This document shows, piece by piece, positions 1-4,772 of a stretch of DNA of 5,211 nt (position 1 is the first letter of the stretch; every line of letters begins with the position of its first letter). Below the pieces are notes generated by a model. The model made no database searches. It had not been told where the DNA came from and saw only the letters and a program-made list of their open reading frames with translations. Origin of the DNA: Pseudomonadota bacterium (GTDB taxonomy: Bacteria; Myxococcota_A; Polyangia; Polyangiales; Polyangiaceae); assembly GCA_023402175.1 (NCBI GenBank), contig JAEXCN010000044.1:1-5211 (forward strand). Direction: 5' to 3'. A program made the translations under genes and the position numbers.

Positions 1-677
1 CCGACGATGGCGCTGTCGGGGACCTTGCAGTTCTCGAAGAAGACGGTGCACGAGTGCGCGCCGTGGATCCCGAGCTTGTGGTCCGGCGATGCCTGCGTAT
101 ACCCGGGCGTGCCCTTCGGCACGACGAACGCGGTGTGCTTGATCTTGGGGCCGCTCCGATCGGTGACCGCGAAGACGATGATGAAGTCGGCGTGCGGGCC
201 GTTCGTGATCCAGTTCTTGGCGCCGTTGAGGACCCAGCCGTCCGACGTCTTCTCGGCCTGCGTGGCCATCGTCTGCGCGTCGGAGCCGCTCATCGGCTCG
301 GTGAGACCGAAGCAGCCGAGCTTCTGGCCGGACGCACAGGGCGTGAGGATTTCCTTCTTCTGAGCCTCGGTGCCGAACTTGTAAACCGGGTCACAGAAGA
401 GCGAGTTGTTGACGCTCATGATGACGCCGCTCGAGGCGCACGCCGCGCTGATCTCCTCCATCACGAGCGCGTAGGTCAGCGCATCGAGACCTGCACCGCC
501 GTACTCCTGGGGGATCGCCACGCCCATGAACCCGAGCTCGCCGAGCTTGGCGACGATCTCGGCGGGCCAGCGACCGCTCTTGTCGATCTCGGCGGCCTTC
601 GGCGCGATCTCGCGCTGCGCGAAATCCCGCGCGGTGTCCCGGACCAGTCGCTGCTCTTCGGTCAGATCGAAATCCAT
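1..677 (-). CDS. Acyl-CoA dehydrogenase, FAD-dependent (3' end outside window)
   Basis: Flavoprotein that would catalyse alpha,beta-dehydrogenation of an acyl-CoA thioester, passing electrons to electron-transfer flavoprotein in fatty-acid or branched-chain amino-acid breakdown; cytoplasmic. The reading frame is open from the ATG at 677 to the window edge, 225 codons of an expected ~380. It starts MDFDLTEEQRLVRDTARDFA, the usual helical N-terminal opening of short-chain acyl-CoA dehydrogenases. Residues 60-65 read GGAGLD, 124-133 carry the family signature GLTEPMSGSD, and 155-160 read NWITNG, the FAD-contacting strand. The middle beta domain is present to about residue 225; the C-terminal helical domain with the catalytic glutamate lies outside the window. 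No strong Shine-Dalgarno precedes the ATG. Substrate chain length cannot be told from this part. The family is certain; butyryl-, isovaleryl- or glutaryl-CoA specificity is undecided. Confidence 0.95.
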   Translation of the reverse strand, partial: MDFDLTEEQRLVRDTARDFAQREIAPKAAEIDKSGRWPAEIVAKLGELGFMGVAIPQEYGGAGLDALTYALVMEEISAACASSGVIMSVNNSLFCDPVYKFGTEAQKKEILTPCASGQKLGCFGLTEPMSGSDAQTMATQAEKTSDGWVLNGAKNWITNGPHADFIIVFAVTDRSGPKIKHTAFVVPKGTPGYTQASPDHKLGIHGAHSCTVFFENCKVPDSAIV

Positions 678-683
678 CGCGGC

Positions 684-718
684 AGTTCTAGTCGGGGCTA
701 CGCGGGGTCTCAAGAACT
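684..718. other. Weak inverted repeat upstream of acyl-CoA dehydrogenase
   Basis: AGTTCT at 684-689 and AGAACT at 713-718 form a 6-bp inverted repeat separated by 23 bases, just before the acyl-CoA dehydrogenase start. The position suits an operator for a dimeric regulator, and the left arm overlaps a -10-like TAGAAC (minus strand, 685-690) lying 7 nt from the ATG. With arms of only six bases, chance is a real alternative. Confidence 0.2.
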
Positions 719-748
719 AGCGGCGACGCCCTGCTCGAAGACCACTCG

Positions 749-784
749 CGGTTTCTGGCGCGGTTTCTGGGGCGGTTTCTGGGG
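749..784. repeat. Three tandem copies of a 12-bp unit
   Basis: Three head-to-tail 12-mers at 749-760, 761-772 and 773-784. Copies 2 and 3 are identical (CGGTTTCTGGGG); copy 1 differs by one base (C for G at 759). They lie in the 180-bp gene-free spacer between the acyl-CoA dehydrogenase start and the end of the next minus-strand gene. The 12-base period is a multiple of three, but no credible gene covers them. Otherwise the spacer shows only the inverted repeat near 700 and the hairpin at 842-868. Confidence 0.85.
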
Positions 785-841
785 CGCGCTTCGGACCGAC
801 GGAGGCGCATGTGCGTCGGCTCAGCATCCGACGATCGACAC

Positions 842-868
842 CCGGCGTTAGCGGCCGCTATCCGCCGG
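842..868 (-). terminator. Hairpin over the stop codon of the downstream tail-anchored gene
   Basis: CCGGCG (842-847) pairs with CGCCGG (863-868). Inside it the 12-bp palindrome TAGCGGCCGCTA (849-860) adds four more base pairs around a GGCC loop, with one base unpaired on one side and two on the other. The structure includes the TAG stop of the gene ending at 858. No U-tract follows on the minus strand, so it is a terminator-like or mRNA 3'-end stabilising hairpin rather than a classical intrinsic terminator. Confidence 0.45.
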
Positions 869-1544
869 CGCGGAGCGCGACGATCACGCGCCAGATCACG
901 ACCGCTGCGAGAACAAGCACGACCAGGAGCGCGATCACCGCGTTCTTCGAGACGCGCTGCAGGCGCCGCCGCTGCTCGAGGAGCTCACGCGGCGGCGGCG
1001 TTCGCATCGACTGGATGCTCGCGCCGTTGAGCACGACCTCGGCCTTGCGCAGGAGCTGCTCCCACTCTTGACGGCTGATCTCGATCCTCTCGCGAAAGCG
1101 GACCTCGTGGACGATCGCGATGTGATCATAGTCGCGGAGCTCGGCGCGACGTTCGATCTGGTTCACGGTGCCCGCGACGAGGACCGAATATCCCTCGCGC
1201 CGCGGCCTCAGGCGAAGATGCTGAAGCGCCTGCTTGCCGCCGCCGGTCGACATGCCTTGCGGCGCGGTGAGCTCGACGGCGTATGCACCCGCGCCGATCG
1301 CGAACTCTCGGAACGCCTCCGTCACCGAATCCGCGAGCGTGACGAACTTCCGCGCGAGCCGCGTGCGGAGCGCCTCTGGGTCCTGCTCGCTCGAGTTGCC
1401 CTGCCCTTCCGAAGGCGGCGCATCATCGGTCTTCTGCGGCGGGATCCATTCACCCGGGACCCACGCTTCACCAGCGTGCTCCTCCTCGTCCGCCTTGGTG
1501 AAGGCCTCGAGCTCGAACTTCTCCATCTTCCGGGTGCCGGACAT
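858..1544 (-). CDS. Tail-anchored membrane protein, paralogue A
   Basis: Protein of 228 residues; I do not recognise the family. Residues 1-58 are acidic, hydrophilic and low in complexity, probably disordered. Residues 60-200 form a soluble domain with GAGAY (84-88), STGGG (99-103), RPRREGY (113-119), VAGTV (123-127), HEVRFR (146-151) and an EVVLN strand (169-173). A single hydrophobic segment at about 202-219 ends a few residues before the C-terminus, with basic residues before it (RRRLQRVSK), so the bulk should face the cytoplasm. No signal peptide is visible. It aligns without gaps, at roughly 40% identity by eye over ~140 residues, with the neighbour ending at 1639, and differs chiefly by the N-terminal extension. 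The ATG at 1544 was chosen; the alternative ATG at 1526 has GGAAG directly abutting it. No Shine-Dalgarno at normal spacing; TAGGAT lies 11 nt upstream. Confidence 0.85.
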   Translation of the reverse strand: MSGTRKMEKFELEAFTKADEEEHAGEAWVPGEWIPPQKTDDAPPSEGQGNSSEQDPEALRTRLARKFVTLADSVTEAFREFAIGAGAYAVELTAPQGMSTGGGKQALQHLRLRPRREGYSVLVAGTVNQIERRAELRDYDHIAIVHEVRFRERIEISRQEWEQLLRKAEVVLNGASIQSMRTPPPRELLEQRRRLQRVSKNAVIALLVVLVLAAVVIWRVIVALRAGG

Positions 1545-1555
1545 GGCGCTCGATC

Positions 1556-1561
1556 ATCCTA
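1556..1561 (-). promoter_or_regulatory. Possible -10 element TAGGAT before paralogue A
   Basis: On the minus strand TAGGAT fits TANNNT and ends 11 nt before the ATG at 1544. That would put transcription initiation only a few bases before the start codon, implying a very short or absent leader. No matching -35 hexamer is evident. Confidence 0.3.
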
Positions 1562-1573
1562 ACACGGACAATT

Positions 1574-1601
1574 CAGGCCGCCCGAAGGCTCGAGGGGCCT
1601 G
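1574..1601 (-). terminator. Hairpin between the two tail-anchored genes
   Basis: CAGGCC (1574-1579) and GGCCTG (1596-1601) form a 6-bp perfect stem around 16 bases, within which GCC/GGC (1580-1582 and 1587-1589) could pair instead around a CGAA loop. It lies about 40 nt after the stop of the gene ending at 1639 and before the start of the next minus-strand gene. It has no U-run, so partial termination between the paralogues is only a possibility. Confidence 0.25.
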
Positions 1602-1638
1602 CTTCGACGCGGTCCTCGTCGACCGGGAGGTAGCTCCG

Positions 1639-2184
1639 TCAGGACGACAGAGTGTGCAACACGCGGTACGCCACGATCGCCGCGAGCGTGACGACGAGGA
1701 CGAACAGGACCACGGCAGGAACCGAGATCTTCCCGAGCGCCTTCCGCTGCGCGAGGAGCTCCGGCGAAGGGGGCATCTGCTTTGCCCGAACGCGGGCGAG
1801 GTTGAGGACGACATCGAGCTTCTTCAGGAAGTCGGCGTATTCGTCGGCCGTGATCTCGAGAGGCCGCCGGAAGCGCAGCTCGTGCAGCACGGCGACGTGC
1901 TCGAACGTCCGCACTTCGGCTGTCGACGTCACCGGATCGACGGTCCCGGCGACGACGACCGCGTAGCCTTTCCTCCGCGGAACGAGGCGAATGCTCTGTC
2001 GGGCCCGCGCCCCGCCGCCCGTCGACGGACCTTCCGGCCCCTTCAGATCGACGACGTAGTCGCCGGCTCCCATGTGGAAGCCGTCGAAGCCGTCCGTGAC
2101 GGTCTCGGCGAGCGACGCCGCTTGGTTGGCGACCTGCGTGCGCAGCGCCTCGAGCTCGCGTTCGCGTTCGCTGTCCAGGCTCAC
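1639..2184 (-). CDS. Tail-anchored membrane protein, paralogue B
   Basis: Protein of 181 residues, paralogous to the gene at 858-1544 and of no family I recognise. Conserved blocks are GAGDY (39-43), STGGG (54-58), PRRKGY (69-74), VAGTV (78-82), HELRFR (101-106), VVLN (125-128) and ELLAQRKAL (142-150). A lone hydrophobic helix at about 154-173 ends eight residues from the C-terminus, a tail-anchor arrangement with the soluble domain predicted in the cytoplasm. The acidic N-terminal extension of paralogue A is absent. The start is GTG at 2184: an in-frame TGA lies six bases upstream, so no longer form is possible. There is no Shine-Dalgarno, but TATGAT ends 8 nt before the GTG, suggesting a leaderless mRNA. 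It is upstream of paralogue A with a 94-nt gap, so the two may be co-transcribed or have separate promoters. Confidence 0.85.
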   Translation of the reverse strand: MSLDSERERELEALRTQVANQAASLAETVTDGFDGFHMGAGDYVVDLKGPEGPSTGGGARARQSIRLVPRRKGYAVVVAGTVDPVTSTAEVRTFEHVAVLHELRFRRPLEITADEYADFLKKLDVVLNLARVRAKQMPPSPELLAQRKALGKISVPAVVLFVLVVTLAAIVAYRVLHTLSS

Positions 2185-2192
2185 GAAAGCTC

Positions 2193-2198
2193 ATCATA
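2193..2198 (-). promoter_or_regulatory. Probable -10 element TATGAT before paralogue B
   Basis: TATGAT on the minus strand matches TATAAT at five of six positions and ends 8 nt before the GTG start at 2184, so the expected transcription start falls at or next to the start codon. This is the best promoter-like hexamer in the window. The 17-bp upstream position shows no TTGACA-like hexamer. Confidence 0.45.
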
Positions 2199-2211
2199 CC
2201 GATCCTGAGCC

Positions 2212-2237
2212 CGCCCGCTCGGGCGTTTCTAGCGGGC
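2212..2237 (-). terminator. GC-rich hairpin with two alternative stems
   Basis: Two mutually exclusive stems share sequence here. One is CGCCC (2212-2216) with GGGCG (2221-2225) around a GCTC loop, followed by TTTCT on the plus strand. The other is GCCCGCT (2213-2219) with AGCGGGC (2231-2237) around 11 bases. It lies about 60 nt beyond the HAD phosphatase stop and just upstream of the promoter of paralogue B, so it may separate the two minus-strand transcripts. The T-rich side faces the plus strand, where no gene ends, which weakens the terminator reading. Confidence 0.35.
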
Positions 2238-2298
2238 AGTCTGACCGCGACGCGTCGGGCGGGTTCCCCGGGACATCGACACGGCGCTCTTCGCCGCC

Positions 2299-3114
2299 CT
2301 ACCGGACGCCCTGTCGAACGCTCTCCTTGTCGAGCACCGCGAGCAAAGGCACCTCGGCGGCGCGCTCGAGGAGCCGCGCCTTCGGTCGGATCGCCACGGG
2401 TACACGGGCCGCTCGCAACATCGGGACGTCGAACGCGTTGTCCCCGAAGGCAGCGTAGAGCACGCGCTCGAGCCCGAGCCGCTCGCGGAGGCGCGTCGCC
2501 TTCCCCTCGCCGTAAGGGATCGGCCGCTGGACTGCGCATTGCACGATCCCCGCTTCGTCGCAGGTCTCGCACACGGCCATCGTGTTCGAGACATCGATCC
2601 CCACGACCTTTGCCGCCTGCTGAACGATCGCTCGGGGCGATGCGCTTACGAGGAAGACCTCGACACCGACGCGCCTTGCATGCTCGACGACGCGTATGGC
2701 CTCGTCGTGGAGCCGCGCACGCAGACCGACGGCCTCGATGACCTCCGCGCAGAACCGATCGAGCGCCGCGCGTGGCCGGCCCGCGGCCGCCCACGTCATG
2801 ATCTCGCAGACACGCTCCTCGGGAAACGTCCCTGCGAGATAGGCGAGGTGGATGCGATGCGCGATCTCGCGCGCGGTACCGGAAGCATCGATGTTCTCCG
2901 CGACCGCTTCCCGCACGAGCGCATCGCGAGCGAAGTCGAGAACCCCTCCCTCGAGCAGCGCGCCGAAGAAGTCCTCCCCGATGTCGCCCGCCCAGAGCGT
3001 GCCGTCACCGTCGAACGCGATCGCGCCCCCAGGCTCGCGGTCGCGAGCCTCGTCGATGGCCAGGATGACTTCTTCGACGGTGATGGTTCGCACGGCGGCT
3101 CCCAGGATACGCAT
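2299..3114 (-). CDS. HAD-superfamily phosphatase, SerB-like (subclass IB)
   Basis: Protein of 271 residues with all four HAD phosphatase motifs. Motif I is AFDGDGTLW with nucleophile D35 and acid/base D37; motif II is FLVSAS with S157; motif III is K205 in GEGK; motif IV is GDNAFD with D225 and D229 for magnesium. The ~110-residue insert between motifs I and II is the helical C1 cap typical of phosphoserine-phosphatase relatives. It would hydrolyse a small phosphomonoester in the cytoplasm through a phospho-aspartate; DGDGT rather than DxDST argues against calling it SerB. The start at 3114 is favoured over the longer one at 3216: GGGAGGT (minus strand, 3122-3128) lies 7 nt before this ATG, and the longer form would overlap kptA. 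It is divergent from kptA across 83 bp. Substrate unknown. Confidence 0.9.
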   Translation of the reverse strand: MRILGAAVRTITVEEVILAIDEARDREPGGAIAFDGDGTLWAGDIGEDFFGALLEGGVLDFARDALVREAVAENIDASGTAREIAHRIHLAYLAGTFPEERVCEIMTWAAAGRPRAALDRFCAEVIEAVGLRARLHDEAIRVVEHARRVGVEVFLVSASPRAIVQQAAKVVGIDVSNTMAVCETCDEAGIVQCAVQRPIPYGEGKATRLRERLGLERVLYAAFGDNAFDVPMLRAARVPVAIRPKARLLERAAEVPLLAVLDKESVRQGVR

Positions 3115-3121
3115 CTTCGAG

Positions 3122-3128
3122 ACCTCCC
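3122..3128 (-). promoter_or_regulatory. Strong ribosome binding site fixing the HAD phosphatase start
   Basis: The minus strand reads GGGAGGT, then 7 nt, then ATG at 3114. This is the clearest Shine-Dalgarno in the window and shows that the 34 extra residues obtained by starting at 3216 are not part of the protein. Confidence 0.8.
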
Positions 3129-3182
3129 GAGCGAGGCAAAAAGACGCCAGCCGTCGCGCAAGAACCTGCTCGCGCAGGGGGT

Positions 3183-3191
3183 TGCTACGCT
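3183..3191 (+). promoter_or_regulatory. Extended -10 element before kptA
   Basis: TGC followed by TACGCT (3186-3191) matches the extended -10 form TGnTANNNT and ends 6 nt before the GTG at 3198. A start site about 7 nt downstream would coincide with the GTG, giving a leaderless transcript. The AGGGGG at about 3176-3181 is some 16 nt from the GTG, too far for a normal Shine-Dalgarno. Confidence 0.4.
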
Positions 3192-3197
3192 CCGCGC

Positions 3198-3746
3198 GTG
3201 GACCGAGCGCGCGCAACCCGCATTTCGAAGCTCCTCAGCCTTGCGCTCAGGCACGAGCCGGCAGCGCTCGGCATCACGCTGGACGGCGCCGGGTGGACGG
3301 ACGTCTCCGCCGTCCTCGATGGCCTCGCGGCGCGGGGCGAACGCGTGACGGACGAGGAACTGGAGGAGATCGTCGCTGAGAGCGACAAGCAGCGGTTCGC
3401 CTTGTCCGCCGATGGCGAGCGCATCCGAGCGAACCAGGGCCACTCCGTCGAGGTCGATCTCGGCCTTGCCGCGAGCGAGCCTCCGCAGGTGCTCTTCCAC
3501 GGAACGGTGGATCGATTCCTCGAGCCGATTCGGCGTGACGGCCTCGTTCGTGGAGCGCGGACGCACGTCCACCTCTCCGCGGACGCAGAGACCGCGGCGA
3601 TCGTCGCGCGAAGACGGGCAGGCAGACGGGTGATCCTTCGTGTCCGTGCACGAGCCGTGCACGACGCAGGTCACGCATTCTTCATGAGCGAGAACGGCGT
3701 CTGGCTGACCGAGAGAGTGCCGCCCGCCTTCCTCGAGATCCCTTAG
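3198..3746 (+). CDS. kptA: RNA 2'-phosphotransferase (KptA/Tpt1 family)
   Basis: Protein of 182 residues, the usual bacterial KptA length. The family transfers an internal RNA 2'-phosphate to NAD+ in two steps (ADP-ribosylation, then transesterification), giving 2'-OH RNA, ADP-ribose 1'',2''-cyclic phosphate and nicotinamide. Hallmarks: KLLSLALRHEP (11-21) with the catalytic Arg-His pair R18-H19; IRANQGHS (76-83) with R77; LFHGT (99-103); RTHVHLS (121-127) with R121 as likely fourth catalytic residue; and SENGVWLTERVPPAFL (164-179). The N-terminal ~80 residues are the winged-helix RNA-binding lobe, the rest the ADP-ribosyltransferase-like NAD+ lobe. All key residues appear intact, so it should be active. 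The start is GTG; no Shine-Dalgarno is at usable spacing. It is the only plus-strand gene, divergent from a HAD phosphatase. No RNA ligase or tRNA-splicing gene is visible, so its natural substrate here is unknown. Confidence 0.95.
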   Translation: MDRARATRISKLLSLALRHEPAALGITLDGAGWTDVSAVLDGLAARGERVTDEELEEIVAESDKQRFALSADGERIRANQGHSVEVDLGLAASEPPQVLFHGTVDRFLEPIRRDGLVRGARTHVHLSADAETAAIVARRRAGRRVILRVRARAVHDAGHAFFMSENGVWLTERVPPAFLEIP

Positions 3747-3754
3747 GCGCCCGT

Positions 3755-3772
3755 CTCCGCGTCGCGGCGGAG
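3755..3772. terminator. Hairpin between convergent kptA and the small hypothetical gene
   Basis: CTCCGC (3755-3760) and GCGGAG (3767-3772) form a perfect 6-bp stem with a 6-nt loop, extendable by two G-U pairs. It fills most of the 27-bp gap between the kptA stop and the stop of the gene on the other strand, where a bidirectional terminator would be expected. It lacks a U-tract. Confidence 0.45.
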
Positions 3773-3773
3773 G

Positions 3774-4028
3774 TCAGGTCCACGCGAGCGCAGCGCGAAG
3801 ACGCGGCGCCTTGGCGAGCGCCTTTCTGAGCCGGTGGATATCCGCTGGGCGAAGCGTGACCGGCCCACGGCGCGCGGCCCCGCCGGTCGAGTAGGCGAAG
3901 CGCACGAGGCTCTCTCCTTCCGGTCCCTCGAGCAGCTGTACGAGCGTCGAGAACTCCTTCCCCTCGGCCGATTGCTTGATGGCGACTTCTTCCACGATCG
4001 AAGCGTTACCCCAGGCTGTTGTCGTCAT
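3774..4028 (-). CDS. Small hypothetical protein, 84 residues
   Basis: I cannot name this family, but the sequence looks like a compact globular domain and I have the impression that similar short proteins occur in other high-GC bacteria. It opens MTTTAWGNASIVEEV, followed by a beta-rich stretch (FSTLVQLLEG at 26-35; LVRFAYSTGG at 41-50), a Gly/Arg turn (ARRGPVTLR, 52-60) and a C-terminal basic helix (PADIHRLRKALAKAPRL, 61-77). No signal peptide, membrane segment or cysteine is present, so it is probably cytoplasmic. The ATG at 4028 was chosen because W6-G-N begins the well-structured part; only a weak GGGGCG precedes it. A 25-codon reading frame in another frame overlaps its first 23 nt and may couple its translation. 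It is convergent with kptA. Function unknown. Confidence 0.75.
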   Translation of the reverse strand: MTTTAWGNASIVEEVAIKQSAEGKEFSTLVQLLEGPEGESLVRFAYSTGGAARRGPVTLRPADIHRLRKALAKAPRLRAALAWT

Positions 4029-4083
4029 GCGCGTCGCCCCAGCACACGCCGGGCCAGACTTCGCACGACATGATTTCACACAT
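4006..4083 (-). CDS. Possible 25-residue leader peptide, Cys/Trp-containing
   Basis: A 25-codon frame from ATG at 4083 to TAA at 4006 begins MCEIMSCEVWPGVCW and ends in an acidic tail (GDAHDDNSLG). It has three cysteines and two tryptophans. GGGGTGG lies 9 nt before the ATG, a one-mismatch Shine-Dalgarno better placed than that of the next gene, whose ATG at 4028 lies inside this frame (23-nt overlap, different frame). This layout resembles a regulatory leader ORF or translational coupling. No homologue is known to me, and a 25-codon frame in GC-rich DNA can easily be chance. Confidence 0.3.
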   Translation of the reverse strand: MCEIMSCEVWPGVCWGDAHDDNSLG

Positions 4084-4097
4084 CTGCAAGCACCACC

Positions 4098-4113
4098 CCT
4101 GGCCCGGGCCAGG
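4098..4113. repeat. 16-bp perfect palindrome
   Basis: CCTGGCCCGGGCCAGG is fully self-complementary. It lies 14 nt upstream of the possible 25-codon ORF and touches its Shine-Dalgarno-like region. It could be an operator or an RNA hairpin hiding that site. A second GC-rich near-copy of the arms follows at 4117-4132, so extended pairing is possible. Confidence 0.7.
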
Positions 4114-4143
4114 TGCGGGCCGGCCCAGGGCCACCCTCGACCG

Positions 4144-4179
4144 CGCACGTCGACTTGCGCCAGCACAAGTCGCGGTGCG
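4144..4179 (-). other. Hairpin in the untranslated spacer upstream of the small hypothetical gene
   Basis: CGACTTG (4151-4157) pairs perfectly with CAAGTCG (4166-4172) around an 8-nt loop. After a 2x2 internal loop the stem continues as CGCAC (4144-4148) with GTGCG (4175-4179), 12 base pairs in all. It lies in the 256-bp gene-free spacer at 4029-4284, which also holds a possible short hairpin (GGCGG 4193-4197 with CCGCC 4206-4210), the palindrome at 4098 and the repeats at 4235-4317. No known riboswitch pattern is recognised. Confidence 0.45.
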
Positions 4180-4234
4180 TCAACACTCGGTCGGCGGGGT
4201 CGGCACCGCCCACCATGTTTCGCGCGCCGACTCC

Positions 4235-4317
4235 GGTTCGTGCGGCGAGACACTGAGCGCCGCCCCCACGGTCCGTGCGGCAGCTCACGGTCCGTGCGGC
4301 GAGTCACTGAGCGCCGC
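4235..4317. repeat. Direct repeats at the 3' end of the HAD-like gene
   Basis: A 29-bp sequence at 4235-4263 recurs at 4289-4317 with 27 of 29 bases identical. A 15-bp core, CACGGTCCGTGCGGC, is also repeated exactly at 4267-4281 and 4286-4300. The right-hand copy encodes the last residues of the HAD-like protein (AALSDSPHG) and ends at the stop-codon region. The left copy lies beyond the stop, so the gene's tail has been duplicated into the spacer. Confidence 0.85.
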
Positions 4318-4686
4318 GAGAATCGCCTCCTCGGCTGCGGGCCACGTGGGGACCGGGACGATGCCGGGCGGCGCAGAGCTGGCTCCGAACTGGAACCGAT
4401 GCTCGACGATGCCCTGCATCGCGCCGAGGACGTCGAGCCGGTCGTCGACGAACAGCCCGACGCCGAGGTCTTTGCAGATGGGCGCCTTCTCACGCCTTTC
4501 CTGGCAGAAGCGTAGCTGTCCGTAGGGGATCCCCGTCGTCTGGAAGAAGAGGTGTCGATCCAACCAGCGCCTCGTTCGCTCCTGCACCCTCGCCCCGCAT
4601 TTCGAGACGAGCCACACGCGCCCGCCGAAGCGCAGGCAGAGGCGGCCCAAGCTCTCGAATGCAGCCTCGACCGGAGGCGAGCGCAT
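4285..4686 (-). CDS. HAD-like hydrolase family protein, 5' end uncertain
   Basis: From the first ATG (4686) this is 133 residues. WLVSKCG (25-31) resembles HAD motif II with S28; REKAPIC (65-71) supplies a motif III lysine, K67; LFVDDRLDVL (78-87) resembles acidic motif IV with D81, D82 and D85. WLDRHLFFQTTGIP (41-54) and LRFCQERR (58-65) are in the style of small HAD-like proteins of unknown substrate. The DxD nucleophile motif I is missing. The frame stays open and protein-like for more than 20 codons above 4686 (VGRVIIRGDGPDTSFIGG), but contains no ATG, GTG or TTG there, so the true N-terminus is probably upstream and reached only after a frameshift near 4757-4759 or through a rare start. 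It follows the membrane protein gene ending at 4769. Catalytic activity is doubtful as written. Confidence 0.75.
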   Translation of the reverse strand: MRSPPVEAAFESLGRLCLRFGGRVWLVSKCGARVQERTRRWLDRHLFFQTTGIPYGQLRFCQERREKAPICKDLGVGLFVDDRLDVLGAMQGIVEHRFQFGASSAPPGIVPVPTWPAAEEAILAALSDSPHGP

Positions 4687-4756
4687 TGCGTCCTCATACG
4701 AGCCGCCAATGAACGAGGTGTCTGGGCCGTCACCGCGGATGATGACGCGGCCGACG

Positions 4757-4772
4757 TTTCCTCGCGGCTCAC
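4757..4772 (-). other. Candidate frameshift site and GTGA overlap before the HAD-like gene
   Basis: On the minus strand the stop of the membrane protein (TGA, 4771-4769) overlaps a GTG (4772-4770) as GTGA, a common coupled start, and GAGGAA follows. From that GTG the frame reads MSREE and then leaves the HAD-like frame. One extra A in the AAA at 4759-4757 would join MSREEN directly to VGRVIIRGDG and the rest, about 162 residues. Either a real one-base deletion or a sequencing indel would explain this. Confidence 0.45.

Noticed and set aside
54..851. Plus-strand open frame of 265 codons opposite the acyl-CoA dehydrogenase
   Set aside because: Its Arg/Asp/Gly-rich translation is a mirror of the GC-rich codons of a clear acyl-CoA dehydrogenase on the other strand, and its tail runs through the 12-bp repeat.
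1234..2208. Plus-strand open frame of 324 codons spanning both tail-anchored genes
   Set aside because: It is antisense to two homologous genes whose paralogy proves the minus-strand frames, and its translation has no domain-like pattern.
1559..2794. Minus-strand open frame of 411 codons across the HAD phosphatase and paralogue B
   Set aside because: Extremely Arg/Ala/Gly-rich and in a different frame from two genes with clear motifs; a high-GC frame artefact.
2539..3348. Plus-strand open frame of 269 codons running into kptA
   Set aside because: Antisense to the HAD phosphatase, whose four catalytic motifs and strong Shine-Dalgarno settle the coding strand.
4231..4260. tRNA-like GGTTCG element in the spacer
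   Set aside because: No acceptor or anticodon stems can be drawn around it; it is part of the 29-bp repeat.
4076..4288. 70-codon minus-strand frame covering the 256-bp spacer
   Set aside because: Its start overlaps the end of the HAD-like gene, it runs through the duplicated repeats and the palindrome, and the translation shows no recognisable pattern.
4235..4317. CRISPR array
   Set aside because: Only two full copies, one inside a coding region, with irregular spacing and no adjacent cas genes.
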